From positions 186,001-250,000 of the forward strand of contig NZ_CP044217.1 in assembly GCF_008727715.1 (NCBI RefSeq): a stretch of DNA of 64,000 nucleotides, given 5' to 3'. A program made the translations under genes and the position numbers. Positions 51,294-60,599 of the stretch are shown here, in pieces (the stretch's first letter is position 1; the number at the start of each line of letters is the position of its first letter). The notes beneath the pieces were generated by a model. It was not told the DNA's origin. It saw only the letters and a program-made list of their open reading frames with translations, and did no database searches. This DNA is from Mesorhizobium terrae. GTDB taxonomy: Bacteria > Pseudomonadota > Alphaproteobacteria > Rhizobiales > Rhizobiaceae.

Positions 51294-52964
51294 CTATTCG
51301 GCCGCTTCGCGGAACTCGTCCTCACCCTCGTCGAGCTCTTCCGAGGCAGCGGTCAGGTCGTCGCCGGAGGCGGACTCCTCGTCCTCGTCCGGCTCGGGCG
51401 CATTGGTGGCGAGCCAATTCGCGAGTTCCTTTTCGTCCGGCGCGAACAGCGCGCTCGGGTGAACGAAACGGTCCTCCTTGAAGTGCTCGACAAGGGCTGC
51501 GCGCGTGTCCTTCACCCGCGCACGCGGCAGCACGGGCGTGCCGTTGCAGGACGCTTCGAGCGCCTGACGCGACAGGCACGACAGGAAATCCGCGGTGCCC
51601 ATGTTGGGCAGGAAGATGTTCGCGCCGATCGCATCGCCGGCCACGCGCGCGACGATCCCGCTGTTGGAGGCGTTTCGCCGGCACGACAGGATCTCCTTAA
51701 GCGACAGGCGTGCGGCGACGCGCAACGTCTCCTCGCTGCACTGGAGCTGGCCCTCGGCGTTGAACAGGCTCGCCGCGCACCTGGCCAGCCGACTGCTGCC
51801 ATAGAGCGACTCGCCGCCGTCGGTCCTGACCGAGACGTTCTGTCCCGCGAGGGCGAGGATCAGCAGCGCCATCAGCGTGTCGTCCTCGATCGGCGCCCGG
51901 TCGAGCGCCTCGCGCAGCGCATCGGTGCGGAAGTCGCCGATCATGTTCATGCCCTTGTTGGTGACCGGCGGGCGGGGCTTCGCGACAGTGCCGATATCGT
52001 CGGCGTCCTTGCCATTTTTCTTCGCCTCCGGCATGCGGTAGGTCACGCTTTGGACCTTGCCGTCGCGATCGAGATACATGGCCACGCAGTCGCTCTTGGC
52101 CGCCTTGCCGTGGACACGCTCGGCCTTCGGCGGCAGCAACGGCTGACCCCAGCTGTTGGCCTCGGTGATGAGGCCGCGCTTCGGCAGGTGATTCGCCATC
52201 CACTCCTGCTGCGCGCCGAGGAACGCCTCGACATTGGTGGTGTAGCGGCCGTCCTCGTCGGCCGGCCCGAACAGGTCTTCCTCCCATTCGATCCCATAGG
52301 CGCGCGCCAGCTCGTCGTCGAAACTGGCGTCCTTGGCGTACATGCGGGTCTTGGCCAGCGCGTTCGCCACGTTCCACCAGCCGACCCTCGGATCGGCCTT
52401 GGACGGCTTGTGCGCCTTCCAGACTTCCTTCTGCTCATCGAGCGAAGCGGACGCGATGGTGCGCAGCTGCTGCTCGTTAGGCATATCGCCCTTGGCCATC
52501 TGGTCGAGCATCGCCGGCAGCACGTTGGCAAACAGCCTGAGCTGCTTGATCCGCCGCGGCGTCAGCGCCAGCGCGACGGCGATCGCGTCCTCGGTCCAAC
52601 CGAGAGCGACCAGGCGCTCGATCGCCCGCCACTGGTCGACAGGGTTGAGCGGCTCCCTGACGATGTTCTCCGCGAAGGAGCGCATCGCGCCGTTGGCGCC
52701 GGCGTTGTCGTTGTCGGCATCGTTGACGAGGATGTCGATCTCTTCGATTCCGGCCTTGAGCGCGAGCCTGACACGGCGACGGCCGGCCTCGATGACGAAG
52801 CCGTTGCCGCCATCGCCCTGCGGCGTGACGACAGGCGGATGCACGATGCCGATCGCCTTGATCGACGCCAGCAGCAGAGCGTCGGCCTGTGGCGACGGCT
52901 TGGTCTGGCGCGAATGGTTTGGGTTCTCCACCAATGCGCGCGGATTCATCTTCATGAGATACAT
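51294..52964 (-). CDS. ParB-domain protein of the leading region
   Basis: 556 residues from ATG 52964, preceded by AAGGAG. The N-terminal ParB/Srx-like domain has the box VIEAGRRRVRLALKAG (about residues 58-73) and an HTH region (GWTEDAIAVALALTPRRIKQ). A long C-terminal part follows with an acidic tail (PEPDEDEESASGDDLTAASE). No ParA partner lies next to it, so it is more like the KorB/ParB-type nuclease or regulatory proteins of conjugative elements than a chromosome ParB. The frame upstream to 53465 is a spacer. Confidence 0.88.
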   Translation of the reverse strand: MYLMKMNPRALVENPNHSRQTKPSPQADALLLASIKAIGIVHPPVVTPQGDGGNGFVIEAGRRRVRLALKAGIEEIDILVNDADNDNAGANGAMRSFAENIVREPLNPVDQWRAIERLVALGWTEDAIAVALALTPRRIKQLRLFANVLPAMLDQMAKGDMPNEQQLRTIASASLDEQKEVWKAHKPSKADPRVGWWNVANALAKTRMYAKDASFDDELARAYGIEWEEDLFGPADEDGRYTTNVEAFLGAQQEWMANHLPKRGLITEANSWGQPLLPPKAERVHGKAAKSDCVAMYLDRDGKVQSVTYRMPEAKKNGKDADDIGTVAKPRPPVTNKGMNMIGDFRTDALREALDRAPIEDDTLMALLILALAGQNVSVRTDGGESLYGSSRLARCAASLFNAEGQLQCSEETLRVAARLSLKEILSCRRNASNSGIVARVAGDAIGANIFLPNMGTADFLSCLSRQALEASCNGTPVLPRARVKDTRAALVEHFKEDRFVHPSALFAPDEKELANWLATNAPEPDEDEESASGDDLTAASEELDEGEDEFREAAE

Positions 52965-53236
52965 GGAATGCTCCTTTTCAGGGGTTTTGGACGCAGCGGC
53001 TTGCCGGTCCTTCTCCGTCTTCTTGCCGAAGACCCCTTCCGGCCCGCGGAGCGGACGGGCCGGTGCAACTGCGGCCGAGCATCCCTGCCCGGCCGGCCAA
53101 GCGGGGCTTACAGCCCAGCGCAGGGCGCCGAGCCGGGATCGCGAGCGGCGCGGTTGAGCGCCAGCGTCGGCGGCCCGCCCGATCTGCGAGCGGCTTTTCC
53201 CCTCCCCTTCCTCGCCTTTTCTCCTTTGCGACGGTG

Positions 53237-54031
53237 CTAGAAACGCGGTGTGCGGCGGCGACGCCGCCAGACTGGCCGCAGGCGATGCCGACTGGCCCGG
53301 ATCATCGCTCGGGCGCGCTCGGCGCGAAACCGTGCATCGAGGGCAGCGACGATCTTCCTGGCGGGCAGGATTTCGGAACGGGTGCGGGTTGCAAGCACAA
53401 GGCGTTGCCGGTCCATGGCGACGACCACGGCGCGACCTGCAGCCCGTCCGGGCAGGAGCCCCCACAAAAAGCGATGCTCGACGTCAGAGTTCGGGTGAAG
53501 TTGAGCTATGCCGGCGAAGTCGAAGAATACCGGCACGGTGCTATCGAGCCAGTCCCGAGGAAAGTACTCATCGGGAAACGGCGTCGTGAACAGTCCCCGC
53601 CACGGAGTGGTCCCGAATGCGCGCCGGTGGTCCGCGAATCTCGGCAGATCGCGCTTCAGGCGTGTTCCATCGACGATCCAAATCATGTTGCCATAGAAGG
53701 CTTCGCGCGATTGCCGCTCGACTGGCGAGATGTGCGAATGCTGGAATTCGAGCACGAGACCAGCGTTGGTCCGCACGTCGGCGATGTGCTTCTGGCCTCC
53801 TTCGATGACGATAACCTCCTGCCATGACGTGTGGTACTGCTGCTTCCAGCTGCGATGCCACGCTGTCTCGGGCTCCCACCAGGGATCGCAGGAGCGAACG
53901 CCCTTGTGTGCCCAGTGGTGAATCCTTTGGCTTCCGCATTTCGCGATCATTGTCTGACCGCAGCCGCAATATATTCCTGAAAGGCCTGGCGCTGCCTCGC
54001 GCCTGTGATTGTCGATGAGTGCGTACCGCAT
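53237..54031 (-). CDS. CoiA-like competence/nuclease protein
   Basis: 264 residues. An N-terminal zinc-finger-like section (GIYCGCGQTMIAKCGSQRIH, HWAHKGVRSCDPWW) is followed by a PD-(D/E)xK nuclease core (GQKHIADVRTNAGLVLEFQH, with Asp, Glu and Gln in place) and SREAFYGNMIWIVDGTR. This is the CoiA family pattern; CoiA takes part in handling incoming single-stranded DNA in natural competence. In a leading region it may process or protect the transferred strand. The extreme C-terminus is Arg-rich. Confidence 0.82.
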   Translation of the reverse strand: MRYALIDNHRREAAPGLSGIYCGCGQTMIAKCGSQRIHHWAHKGVRSCDPWWEPETAWHRSWKQQYHTSWQEVIVIEGGQKHIADVRTNAGLVLEFQHSHISPVERQSREAFYGNMIWIVDGTRLKRDLPRFADHRRAFGTTPWRGLFTTPFPDEYFPRDWLDSTVPVFFDFAGIAQLHPNSDVEHRFLWGLLPGRAAGRAVVVAMDRQRLVLATRTRSEILPARKIVAALDARFRAERARAMIRASRHRLRPVWRRRRRTPRF

Positions 54032-54333
54032 GGATTCTCCATATGCGTTGCGGCAACCGCCAGATCGGCGGCAGCCTGATTTTGGTTATTGATGGAAATC
54101 TTAGGCAGCGCGGCCAGCGCAGGCTGGTGCGGTTTCTTCTTATCTTCGACGTTACGGAGAACCGTCGCCGGTTATCGGGATGGCTCGAAATAGGTGTCCG
54201 GCGCCATCCTTTGCTCGGACAGAGCGAACCTATCGAATACTGCCCGGCGGTCAAGCAGCGTTGCGATAGTCGCGCATTAACGTAGACATGGAAATGGCCG
54301 GTCGCGCGAGACGCGACCGGCCATCATGAGCGA
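54032..54333. other. Intergenic region between CoiA-like gene and the methylase-helicase
   Basis: Holds the hairpin at 54294-54324 and presumably the promoter of the CoiA-like gene. No gene recognised. Confidence 0.4.
54294..54324 (-). terminator. Hairpin after the methylase-helicase gene
   Basis: A perfect 13-bp stem ATGGCCGGTCGCG/CGCGACCGGCCAT with a 5-nt loop, 10 bp beyond the stop at 54334 in the minus direction. Followed by only TTTCC, so a weak intrinsic terminator or transcript-end stabiliser. Confidence 0.6.
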
Positions 54334-57300
54334 TCATGCAGCAACTGCGGCAGACTGATGGATACCATCTATGTCCTTCGCCAGCGCCGCCTCGACTTCG
54401 GCAAGCTGCCGGCGCTTTTCCGCCAGCTCGCCGGCGAACGCAAACTCACCGCCGTTGCCATGGGCCTCGTAGGAGGCGAGTCGGCGCCGCGCATCGGCCA
54501 GGTGCTGGCGATAGCGCTCCTGCTCGTTCTCGAAACCGCCGATCGCGTGCTCGAGGCGCGAAACCGCTCCGAGCGGCGTCACCGTGATCGGCAACTCGAT
54601 CTCATCCTGGACCCCTGTGCGCAGCAGCAAGGTCGCGTAGCGATATCCATCCCTGCCGGTCCGCTCGCCGGCATATTCGAGATCGAACCCGCCGATCGAG
54701 GCTATCACCCTCTCGCCTTCCTGCTGGCGCTGCACCAGAGTCAGGATCTCCTTCATAAGCGCCCGGCCCGCGTCCTTGCGCTCGGGATAGGACTTGCCGC
54801 GGACGCTCATAGCGAAAGCGTCGCCACCAGTCGGGACAAGACGCCCGATGTCCTGCCCGACCTCGGCAACGCGGCGCGTGCAGCGTTCGATTTCGCGCTC
54901 GGCATCGCGCAGCTGCCGGCGAACGGCGTGCTGGTCGTCGATATGGGCGGCGCGCAGACGCTCCAGCCGGGCGATGTCGGTCTCGAGCCCGGCCTTCTGC
55001 ATCAGGCGCTGGTCGCCGCTGGCGACGGCCTTGGCCATGGCGAACTGGTTCGCCTGTCCTTCGCCCAAATCCTCCAGCTTACGGATCGACATGTCGCCGG
55101 AGAGTGCCGCAGCGATAAACCGGGCCTTGCGCTCGTTGTTTTGCCACATGGTGGCATCGAGGCTCCCTTCCGTGGCATAGGCGAAGATATCGACCTCCTG
55201 GTTCTGATTGCCCTGTCGGGCAATGCGGCCTTCCCGCTGCTCGATCTGCGACGGCAGCCAGGGGACGTCGAGATGGTGCAGTGCCTTCAGCCGAAGCTGT
55301 GCGTTGACTCCAGTGCCCATGGTTTCGGAGGATCCAATCAGGAACCGCACCTTGCCGGCGCGCGTGTCGCCGAACAGCCGCTGCTTCGCCTCCGACTTCT
55401 TGTAGTCCTGCATGAAGGCGATCTCGGAGGCCGGCACGCCGAGGCGAATCAGCTCGTCGCGGATCCAGCGATAGGCCGAGAAACCTCGCGTCTTCTCCAC
55501 GCTGATCGTGCCGAGATCGGAGAAGATCATCTGCGCAGCGCCCGGAAGCTCGTAGGGCTTGCCGTCGGCACGAACGTAGGTGTCCTCCGCTGTCTCCCGC
55601 CAAATGCGGAAGGCGTTGGCGACCAGCCTGTTCAGCTTGTTTTCGGGCTCGTTGTCGTTGTCGGGATCGACAAGGCGCAGGTCGATCGCGGCGTGCCGGC
55701 CGTCGGTGATGACGGAGAGCAGGATGTCGTCGCCGGGCTGCGGCGGACGATTGCGATCCTCGATCGCCTTGATGCGCGCCGCCAAAACCAACTGGTAGTT
55801 CTTGAAATCTTGCGTCGGCTTCGACGTCACGATCTGGCGCTTACCGGTCGAGATTGCAGGGACCTTCACGTATTGGCGCAAGTCCTCCGGCATCACCACG
55901 TCCGCGAAGGACCGGAACATGGCGATCAGCTCGGGCACGTTGACGAAGCTGGCGAAGCGCGAGACGGGCTTGTATTTGCCCGACGGCTGTAGCTCCAGTT
56001 CCGTCACCGTTTCGCCGAAGGTCGACGCCCAGGCGTCGAACTCGTGCAAGCCACGCACCATCAGCGCGGCAAAGTCCATAAGCCGCTGCACCGTGAACAT
56101 CTCGCCGAGCGTATTTGTGATGGGCGTGCCGGAGGCGAGCACGAGCGCCCGGCCGGGGTTCTTTGTTTCGATGAAACGGGACTTCACATAGAGGTCCCAG
56201 GCGCGCTGCGAGCCGTTCGGGTCGACACCCTTCAACGTGCTCATGTTGGTGGCGAAGGAGAGCTTTCTGAACTCCTGCGCCTCGTCGACGATGATCTGAT
56301 CTACGCCGATCTCCGCGATGGTCAGGAGATCGTCCTTGGGCGTGGCAAGCGACTCCAGACGCTCCTGCAGGCCCTCCTTCAAGCGCTCAAGACGCTTGCG
56401 CGAGACCCGGTCCTCGTCATCGACGTCGAGAAGAAGCTTCTCGTAAAGCTCCAGCTCGTCCTGAATCATCTGCTGCTCGAAGACGGCCGGCACGCCGATG
56501 AACCGGAACGCCGAATGCGTGATGATGATCGCGTCCCAGTTCGCCGTGGCCGCACGCGACAGGAACCGGGCGCGCTTCTCCTTGGTGAAATTGGTCTCGT
56601 CGGCAACGAGGATCCGCGCCATCGGATAGAGCGCCAGGAATTCGCGTGCGACCTGAGCGAGGCAATGGCCGGGCACGGTCACCATCGCCTTGTTGATGAG
56701 GCCGAGCCGTCGCTGCTCCATGATGGCGGCGGAATAGGTCATCGTCTTGCCGGCGCCGACGGCGTGGGCGAGATATGTCGAGCCCGAAGCGATGATCCTC
56801 CAGATGCCGCGCTTCTGGTGCGGATAGAGCGTGAACGCTCCGCTGGCGCCCGGCAGTTGAAGGTGCGAACCGTCAAACTTGCGTGGCGCGATATTGTTGA
56901 AGCGGTCGTTGTAGACGCGCGCCAGCCGGTCGGTCCGATCCGCGTCGGACCATATCCAGCGCTGGAAGGCGTCCTTGATCTTCTGGAGTTTTTCCTTCGC
57001 CCCCTCGGTGTCGACCACGTTGAGGACGCGGCGCTCCTTGCCGTTCTCCTGGACCGTGTCGAAGATCTGCGGCACGCGGCTGTTGAGCGCATCGGTCAGC
57101 AACTCGCCGGCGTGCCGGCGATTGGTACCCCACTCGGACGTGCCGGCCGCGAGATAGGCGAGCTGACCGGCCCGTACCGTCCACGACGCCAGTTCCGGCA
57201 TGTGGTGGATCTTGATGTCGGCGCCCATCGTCTCCTTGACAAAGGCGACGACGTCGGCGGCAGGAATCCACGGTGCGCCAAGACGGGCGGTGATGTCGGA

Positions 57301-59430
57301 GGGCCGAAGATCGACCGGCTGCACGGCCTGAAGGGCCGCAACGTTGCGTTCGTAGGCGGGATCGAGCGCGGCGGCCGCCTCCGCCGCCTGCAGCTTGTCA
57401 CGGACAGGCCCGGACAGATAGGCATCGGCCATCTGCCACGAGCCCTCGGCGGGGTCGCGGAAAATGGCGCTGCCCAGTTCTGCCACGACGTCGTCCGGAT
57501 CGCGGTGCAGAAGCTCCGCGATATGGTCGAGGTCGACGCGGCCGCGTTCGTTCAGCACGACAACCAGCGCATCGGCCGCACTTGCGATCACCGGCGGGGC
57601 CGGCGGCGAGATCACGCGCTCGGAGAAGATCGGTCCGGGCCTCGCCGTATCGTTCTCTAGATCGTAGTCTTCTATTGCAGCTACGAGCCAGCAATCGGGA
57701 TCGTCGAGGAACGGCGCGAGGTTGGGGCGGCGGTGCGTCTCGCGCACCTCGCCGGTCTCGTCATCTTCAGCGATCGAGACGGTGGTGTGGTTGATCGGGC
57801 CGAAATCGCGCACGAAGCTCGACCAGGCGATGCGCAACTTGACCTGAAGCTCTTTCCAGGGCTGGTCGAGCTCCTGGGCCTTCAGCACCTCGCGCACGGC
57901 ATTGCGAACGGGGATCAGCTTCTGGACGATGCGGACATGCTTCTCCGGCATGCCCTCGGCGCTGCGACCCTTGCGAACCTTCACAGCAGCAGGTTCGCCG
58001 TCGATGAACTGCATCAGGCCCTTGGCATTGTCGACGAAGAAGCTGCCCTCACGGACATGGCGTTCGGTAGGAAGATCGATCGGCGCGTTGTCGACCGCAT
58101 CCTCCAGACCGAAATCGATCTCGGTGGGCTCGCCGTCATAGCGGTGTTCCGGGAGCAGGGAGATGGCCACGTCGAGCGCGGCCGCCAGGTCCTCGCCCTT
58201 CCGCGGCAGGCATGTGTAGGTCTCGCCGAACGGACCCGAGGTCAGTGCGTGCGTGCCAAGCACGAAATCCGGATGGCGGGCGAACCAACGGTTGGTCCGG
58301 ATCGCGCCCTCGTCCTCTGTCGCCGGCCGGACCTCCTCGACGTCGAGCCAGGACTGGTTGCCTTCCGGCTCGCCGATCTTGCGCTTGCGGAAGAAGAGGA
58401 TGTCGACGACCACGTCCGTGCCGGCGTCGGCGCGGAAACTACCCTCGGGCAGGCGAATGGCGGCGATCAGGTCGGCCGACTTCGCGATATGCTCGCGCGC
58501 CGCACAATCTGCCTTGTCCATGGTTCCGGAGCTGGTGACGAAGGCGGCAAACGCTCCCGGCTTCAACAGGTCTATCGCTCGCGCGATGAAATAGTCGTGC
58601 AGACGAAGACCGAGTGAGCGGTATGCCCGGTCCGACCGCACGGTGCGGTCGGAGAAGGGTGGATTGCCGATGGCGAGGTCGAAGCTCGTCGGCAGCTCGG
58701 TACGAGCGAAATCACCAGTGAGGACCCTTGCCCACGGCTGTAACAGACGGGCGATGCGCGCTGTGACGGGATCGAGTTCGATGCCGGTGACGTGGGAGAC
58801 ATCGCGCAGGCCTTCGGGCATCAGCGCCGCGAACAGTCCCGTGCCGATTCCCGGCTCCAGCACGCGACCGCCCCGCCATCCCATACGCTGGAGGCCGGAC
58901 CAGATCGCCCGCACGATGAACGCGGGCGTGAAATGGGCATATTGCGTGCAGCGCGCGAGCGAAGCGTAGTCGGTCTCGCCGACGGCGTCCTCAAGCGCCG
59001 AGCCGATCTCGTCCCAGCCCTTGCGGAACTCGATCTCGCCGGGTCGCCGGAAGACGTGGTTCGCAAGGTCGGATGCGCCGAAGCCGATAAAGCGGATCAG
59101 CGTCTCCTGCTCCTCACGCGTGGCAGGCCGCTCGGCCGCCTCGATCTCGGCGGCAAGGCGGATAGCGGCGATATTGTCTCGAGCCCGCTCCTTCCAGCCA
59201 CGCGCCAGCCCGCGATCTCCGCCAAGATAGAAGTTCGATCCACGGGACCGGGAGACTGACGGCTCCGGCTTCGCGGCTTTCGGTTCCGGCACAGCCGGCG
59301 CCGGTGTCGAGGGATCGGGATCGTCGTCGGGATCGAAGTCGCCCGCGAAGGCGGTGACGCCAAGCCCGAGGCCGGACGATAGCGCGGTGTTGCCGAAGAG
59401 GTCGATGGTGAAAGGATCGTCATTAGACAT
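54334..59430 (-). CDS. Giant DNA methylase-helicase fusion (N12-class adenine methylase / SNF2-like helicase)
   Basis: 1,698 residues. Residues about 160-330 form an N6-adenine methyltransferase: SAM-binding LEPGIGTGLF (191-200) and catalytic NPPF (256-259). A helicase domain follows: Walker A AHAVGAGKTMTYSA at about 890, Walker B VDEAQEFRKL at about 1,047, ASGTPITNTLGEMFTVQRLM, and C-terminal EQREGRIARQGNQ. The end is a coiled coil (LAEKRRQLAEVEAALAKDID). Proteins of this design are hallmarks of large conjugative elements and are thought to modify or remodel incoming DNA, which suits the leading region. Intact over 5.1 kb. Confidence 0.9.
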   Translation of the reverse strand: MSNDDPFTIDLFGNTALSSGLGLGVTAFAGDFDPDDDPDPSTPAPAVPEPKAAKPEPSVSRSRGSNFYLGGDRGLARGWKERARDNIAAIRLAAEIEAAERPATREEQETLIRFIGFGASDLANHVFRRPGEIEFRKGWDEIGSALEDAVGETDYASLARCTQYAHFTPAFIVRAIWSGLQRMGWRGGRVLEPGIGTGLFAALMPEGLRDVSHVTGIELDPVTARIARLLQPWARVLTGDFARTELPTSFDLAIGNPPFSDRTVRSDRAYRSLGLRLHDYFIARAIDLLKPGAFAAFVTSSGTMDKADCAAREHIAKSADLIAAIRLPEGSFRADAGTDVVVDILFFRKRKIGEPEGNQSWLDVEEVRPATEDEGAIRTNRWFARHPDFVLGTHALTSGPFGETYTCLPRKGEDLAAALDVAISLLPEHRYDGEPTEIDFGLEDAVDNAPIDLPTERHVREGSFFVDNAKGLMQFIDGEPAAVKVRKGRSAEGMPEKHVRIVQKLIPVRNAVREVLKAQELDQPWKELQVKLRIAWSSFVRDFGPINHTTVSIAEDDETGEVRETHRRPNLAPFLDDPDCWLVAAIEDYDLENDTARPGPIFSERVISPPAPPVIASAADALVVVLNERGRVDLDHIAELLHRDPDDVVAELGSAIFRDPAEGSWQMADAYLSGPVRDKLQAAEAAAALDPAYERNVAALQAVQPVDLRPSDITARLGAPWIPAADVVAFVKETMGADIKIHHMPELASWTVRAGQLAYLAAGTSEWGTNRRHAGELLTDALNSRVPQIFDTVQENGKERRVLNVVDTEGAKEKLQKIKDAFQRWIWSDADRTDRLARVYNDRFNNIAPRKFDGSHLQLPGASGAFTLYPHQKRGIWRIIASGSTYLAHAVGAGKTMTYSAAIMEQRRLGLINKAMVTVPGHCLAQVAREFLALYPMARILVADETNFTKEKRARFLSRAATANWDAIIITHSAFRFIGVPAVFEQQMIQDELELYEKLLLDVDDEDRVSRKRLERLKEGLQERLESLATPKDDLLTIAEIGVDQIIVDEAQEFRKLSFATNMSTLKGVDPNGSQRAWDLYVKSRFIETKNPGRALVLASGTPITNTLGEMFTVQRLMDFAALMVRGLHEFDAWASTFGETVTELELQPSGKYKPVSRFASFVNVPELIAMFRSFADVVMPEDLRQYVKVPAISTGKRQIVTSKPTQDFKNYQLVLAARIKAIEDRNRPPQPGDDILLSVITDGRHAAIDLRLVDPDNDNEPENKLNRLVANAFRIWRETAEDTYVRADGKPYELPGAAQMIFSDLGTISVEKTRGFSAYRWIRDELIRLGVPASEIAFMQDYKKSEAKQRLFGDTRAGKVRFLIGSSETMGTGVNAQLRLKALHHLDVPWLPSQIEQREGRIARQGNQNQEVDIFAYATEGSLDATMWQNNERKARFIAAALSGDMSIRKLEDLGEGQANQFAMAKAVASGDQRLMQKAGLETDIARLERLRAAHIDDQHAVRRQLRDAEREIERCTRRVAEVGQDIGRLVPTGGDAFAMSVRGKSYPERKDAGRALMKEILTLVQRQQEGERVIASIGGFDLEYAGERTGRDGYRYATLLLRTGVQDEIELPITVTPLGAVSRLEHAIGGFENEQERYRQHLADARRRLASYEAHGNGGEFAFAGELAEKRRQLAEVEAALAKDIDGIHQSAAVAA

Positions 59431-59514
59431 CGGGATTTCTCCTGTGATGAAGGCGCACGCGATCGACCGGCCAGGCAGGCTGGCCGCTCGATGGTTGCCG
59501 CGGTTGAAGGGGAA

Positions 59515-59913
59515 TCAGCGAGTAATCAGCGAGAACACGATTTCGTCCTCGGTGAGATCCATGTTGATATGCGTGGCGCGACGATTGCGGTCGAAGAGCG
59601 GGATCAGCTGTTCGGCTGCGATGAATTCGACGCCGTCATCGCCGCCGAAATGGCGACGCTTGTAGTGCCACCAGTCGCGGTTGCCGACCGGGTGGCATTG
59701 CTCGGAATAGAGGACGAGGGCACGCTCGCCCTCGGCGAGCTTGCCATTGGACATGATGTAGACGCCCTCGTCGCCTACCAGCCAGAGACCGGGTTTCTCG
59801 CCTTCGCCGGGCCTGGTTCCGTAGTATGGATTGCGAAAACCGCCGTTGGCCTTGGCGTCGGCAATGCCGCGTTCGATGACCTTGCGAACCGCAAGGATGG
59901 GGAATGTGAACAT
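59515..59913 (-). CDS. DUF3085 protein
   Basis: 132 residues from ATG 59913 with GGAGGGG upstream. FPILAVRKVIERGIADAKAN, NPYYGTRPGEGEKPGLWLVG, DEGVYIMSNGKLAEGERALV and WHYKRRHFGGDDGVEFI fit DUF3085, a small family on alphaproteobacterial plasmids. Function unknown. Follows the DUF1419 gene by 11 bp and precedes the methylase-helicase by 84 bp, so probably one operon. Confidence 0.82.
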   Translation of the reverse strand: MFTFPILAVRKVIERGIADAKANGGFRNPYYGTRPGEGEKPGLWLVGDEGVYIMSNGKLAEGERALVLYSEQCHPVGNRDWWHYKRRHFGGDDGVEFIAAEQLIPLFDRNRRATHINMDLTEDEIVFSLITR

Positions 59914-59924
59914 CGTCCCCTCCA

Positions 59925-60527
59925 TCACGCTGCAATCGCGTGAGGGAGGTGGCGCAGATGCACCGGCAGCTTGGACGCGACCTCGTCATCCGTGAGTTGG
60001 TCTAGCAGTTTGAAGGGATGGGCTTGACCAGAGAGATAGACGATGACGACGCGCTTCCCTCGCAGGGTGATCGGAAAGCGCCAGTCTGCGTAGCCGCGAT
60101 AGTCGTCGTGAGTGCTCGACCAGATGTGCTCGATGCGCTCCTCGCGCGTCATCGCCCGAACCGGCCGCGACTCGCGCTCGACGATGATATCGCGCATCAG
60201 GTCGGGCGAGCGCCTGTCGTTCAGGTCGCAATAGCCGTGGAAATACCGGATGCGGTCATCGACCCTCAACGTGAAGAAGACGCTCGTCACATTGCCGGTC
60301 AGGAACTCCCGCATCGCGAACATGCCGTAGCGCATCCAGAGCGGCGGCAGGAGCTCGAACATGTAGTTGTGATCGGCCTGCGAAACCTCGAACCACTCGC
60401 CCCGGTAAAGGGGGGCTGCGTCATCCTCGAAGCGGCTCGGTCGCTGTGCATGGCGATCGAACATGCGGAACATCTGCCGGCGATCGGCGATGCCCTGATA
60501 GATCTTGCGGATCGGAGAAGAGGTCAT
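59925..60527 (-). CDS. DUF1419 protein
   Basis: 200 residues from ATG 60527, preceded by AAGGAG. RKIYQGIADRRQMFRMFDRH, YRGEWFEVSQADHNYMFELL, PPLWMRYGMFAMREFLTGNV and RAMTREERIEHIWSSTHDDY match DUF1419, a rhizobial plasmid family of unknown function. The upstream in-frame Met at 60569 lacks a ribosome site. Cotranscribed with DUF3085. Confidence 0.85.
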   Translation of the reverse strand: MTSSPIRKIYQGIADRRQMFRMFDRHAQRPSRFEDDAAPLYRGEWFEVSQADHNYMFELLPPLWMRYGMFAMREFLTGNVTSVFFTLRVDDRIRYFHGYCDLNDRRSPDLMRDIIVERESRPVRAMTREERIEHIWSSTHDDYRGYADWRFPITLRGKRVVIVYLSGQAHPFKLLDQLTDDEVASKLPVHLRHLPHAIAA

Positions 60528-60599
60528 GTGCGGGCTCCTTTGGCCTCGTCGGGCCGGAGCGCGGCTCATCCTCTCTGGATGTCCATCCTCTTCGGCCCT

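Noticed and set aside
52965..53465. N-terminal extension of the ParB-domain protein
   Set aside because: Arg/Pro/Ala-rich spacer; the ATG at 52964 has AAGGAG and starts the ParB domain.
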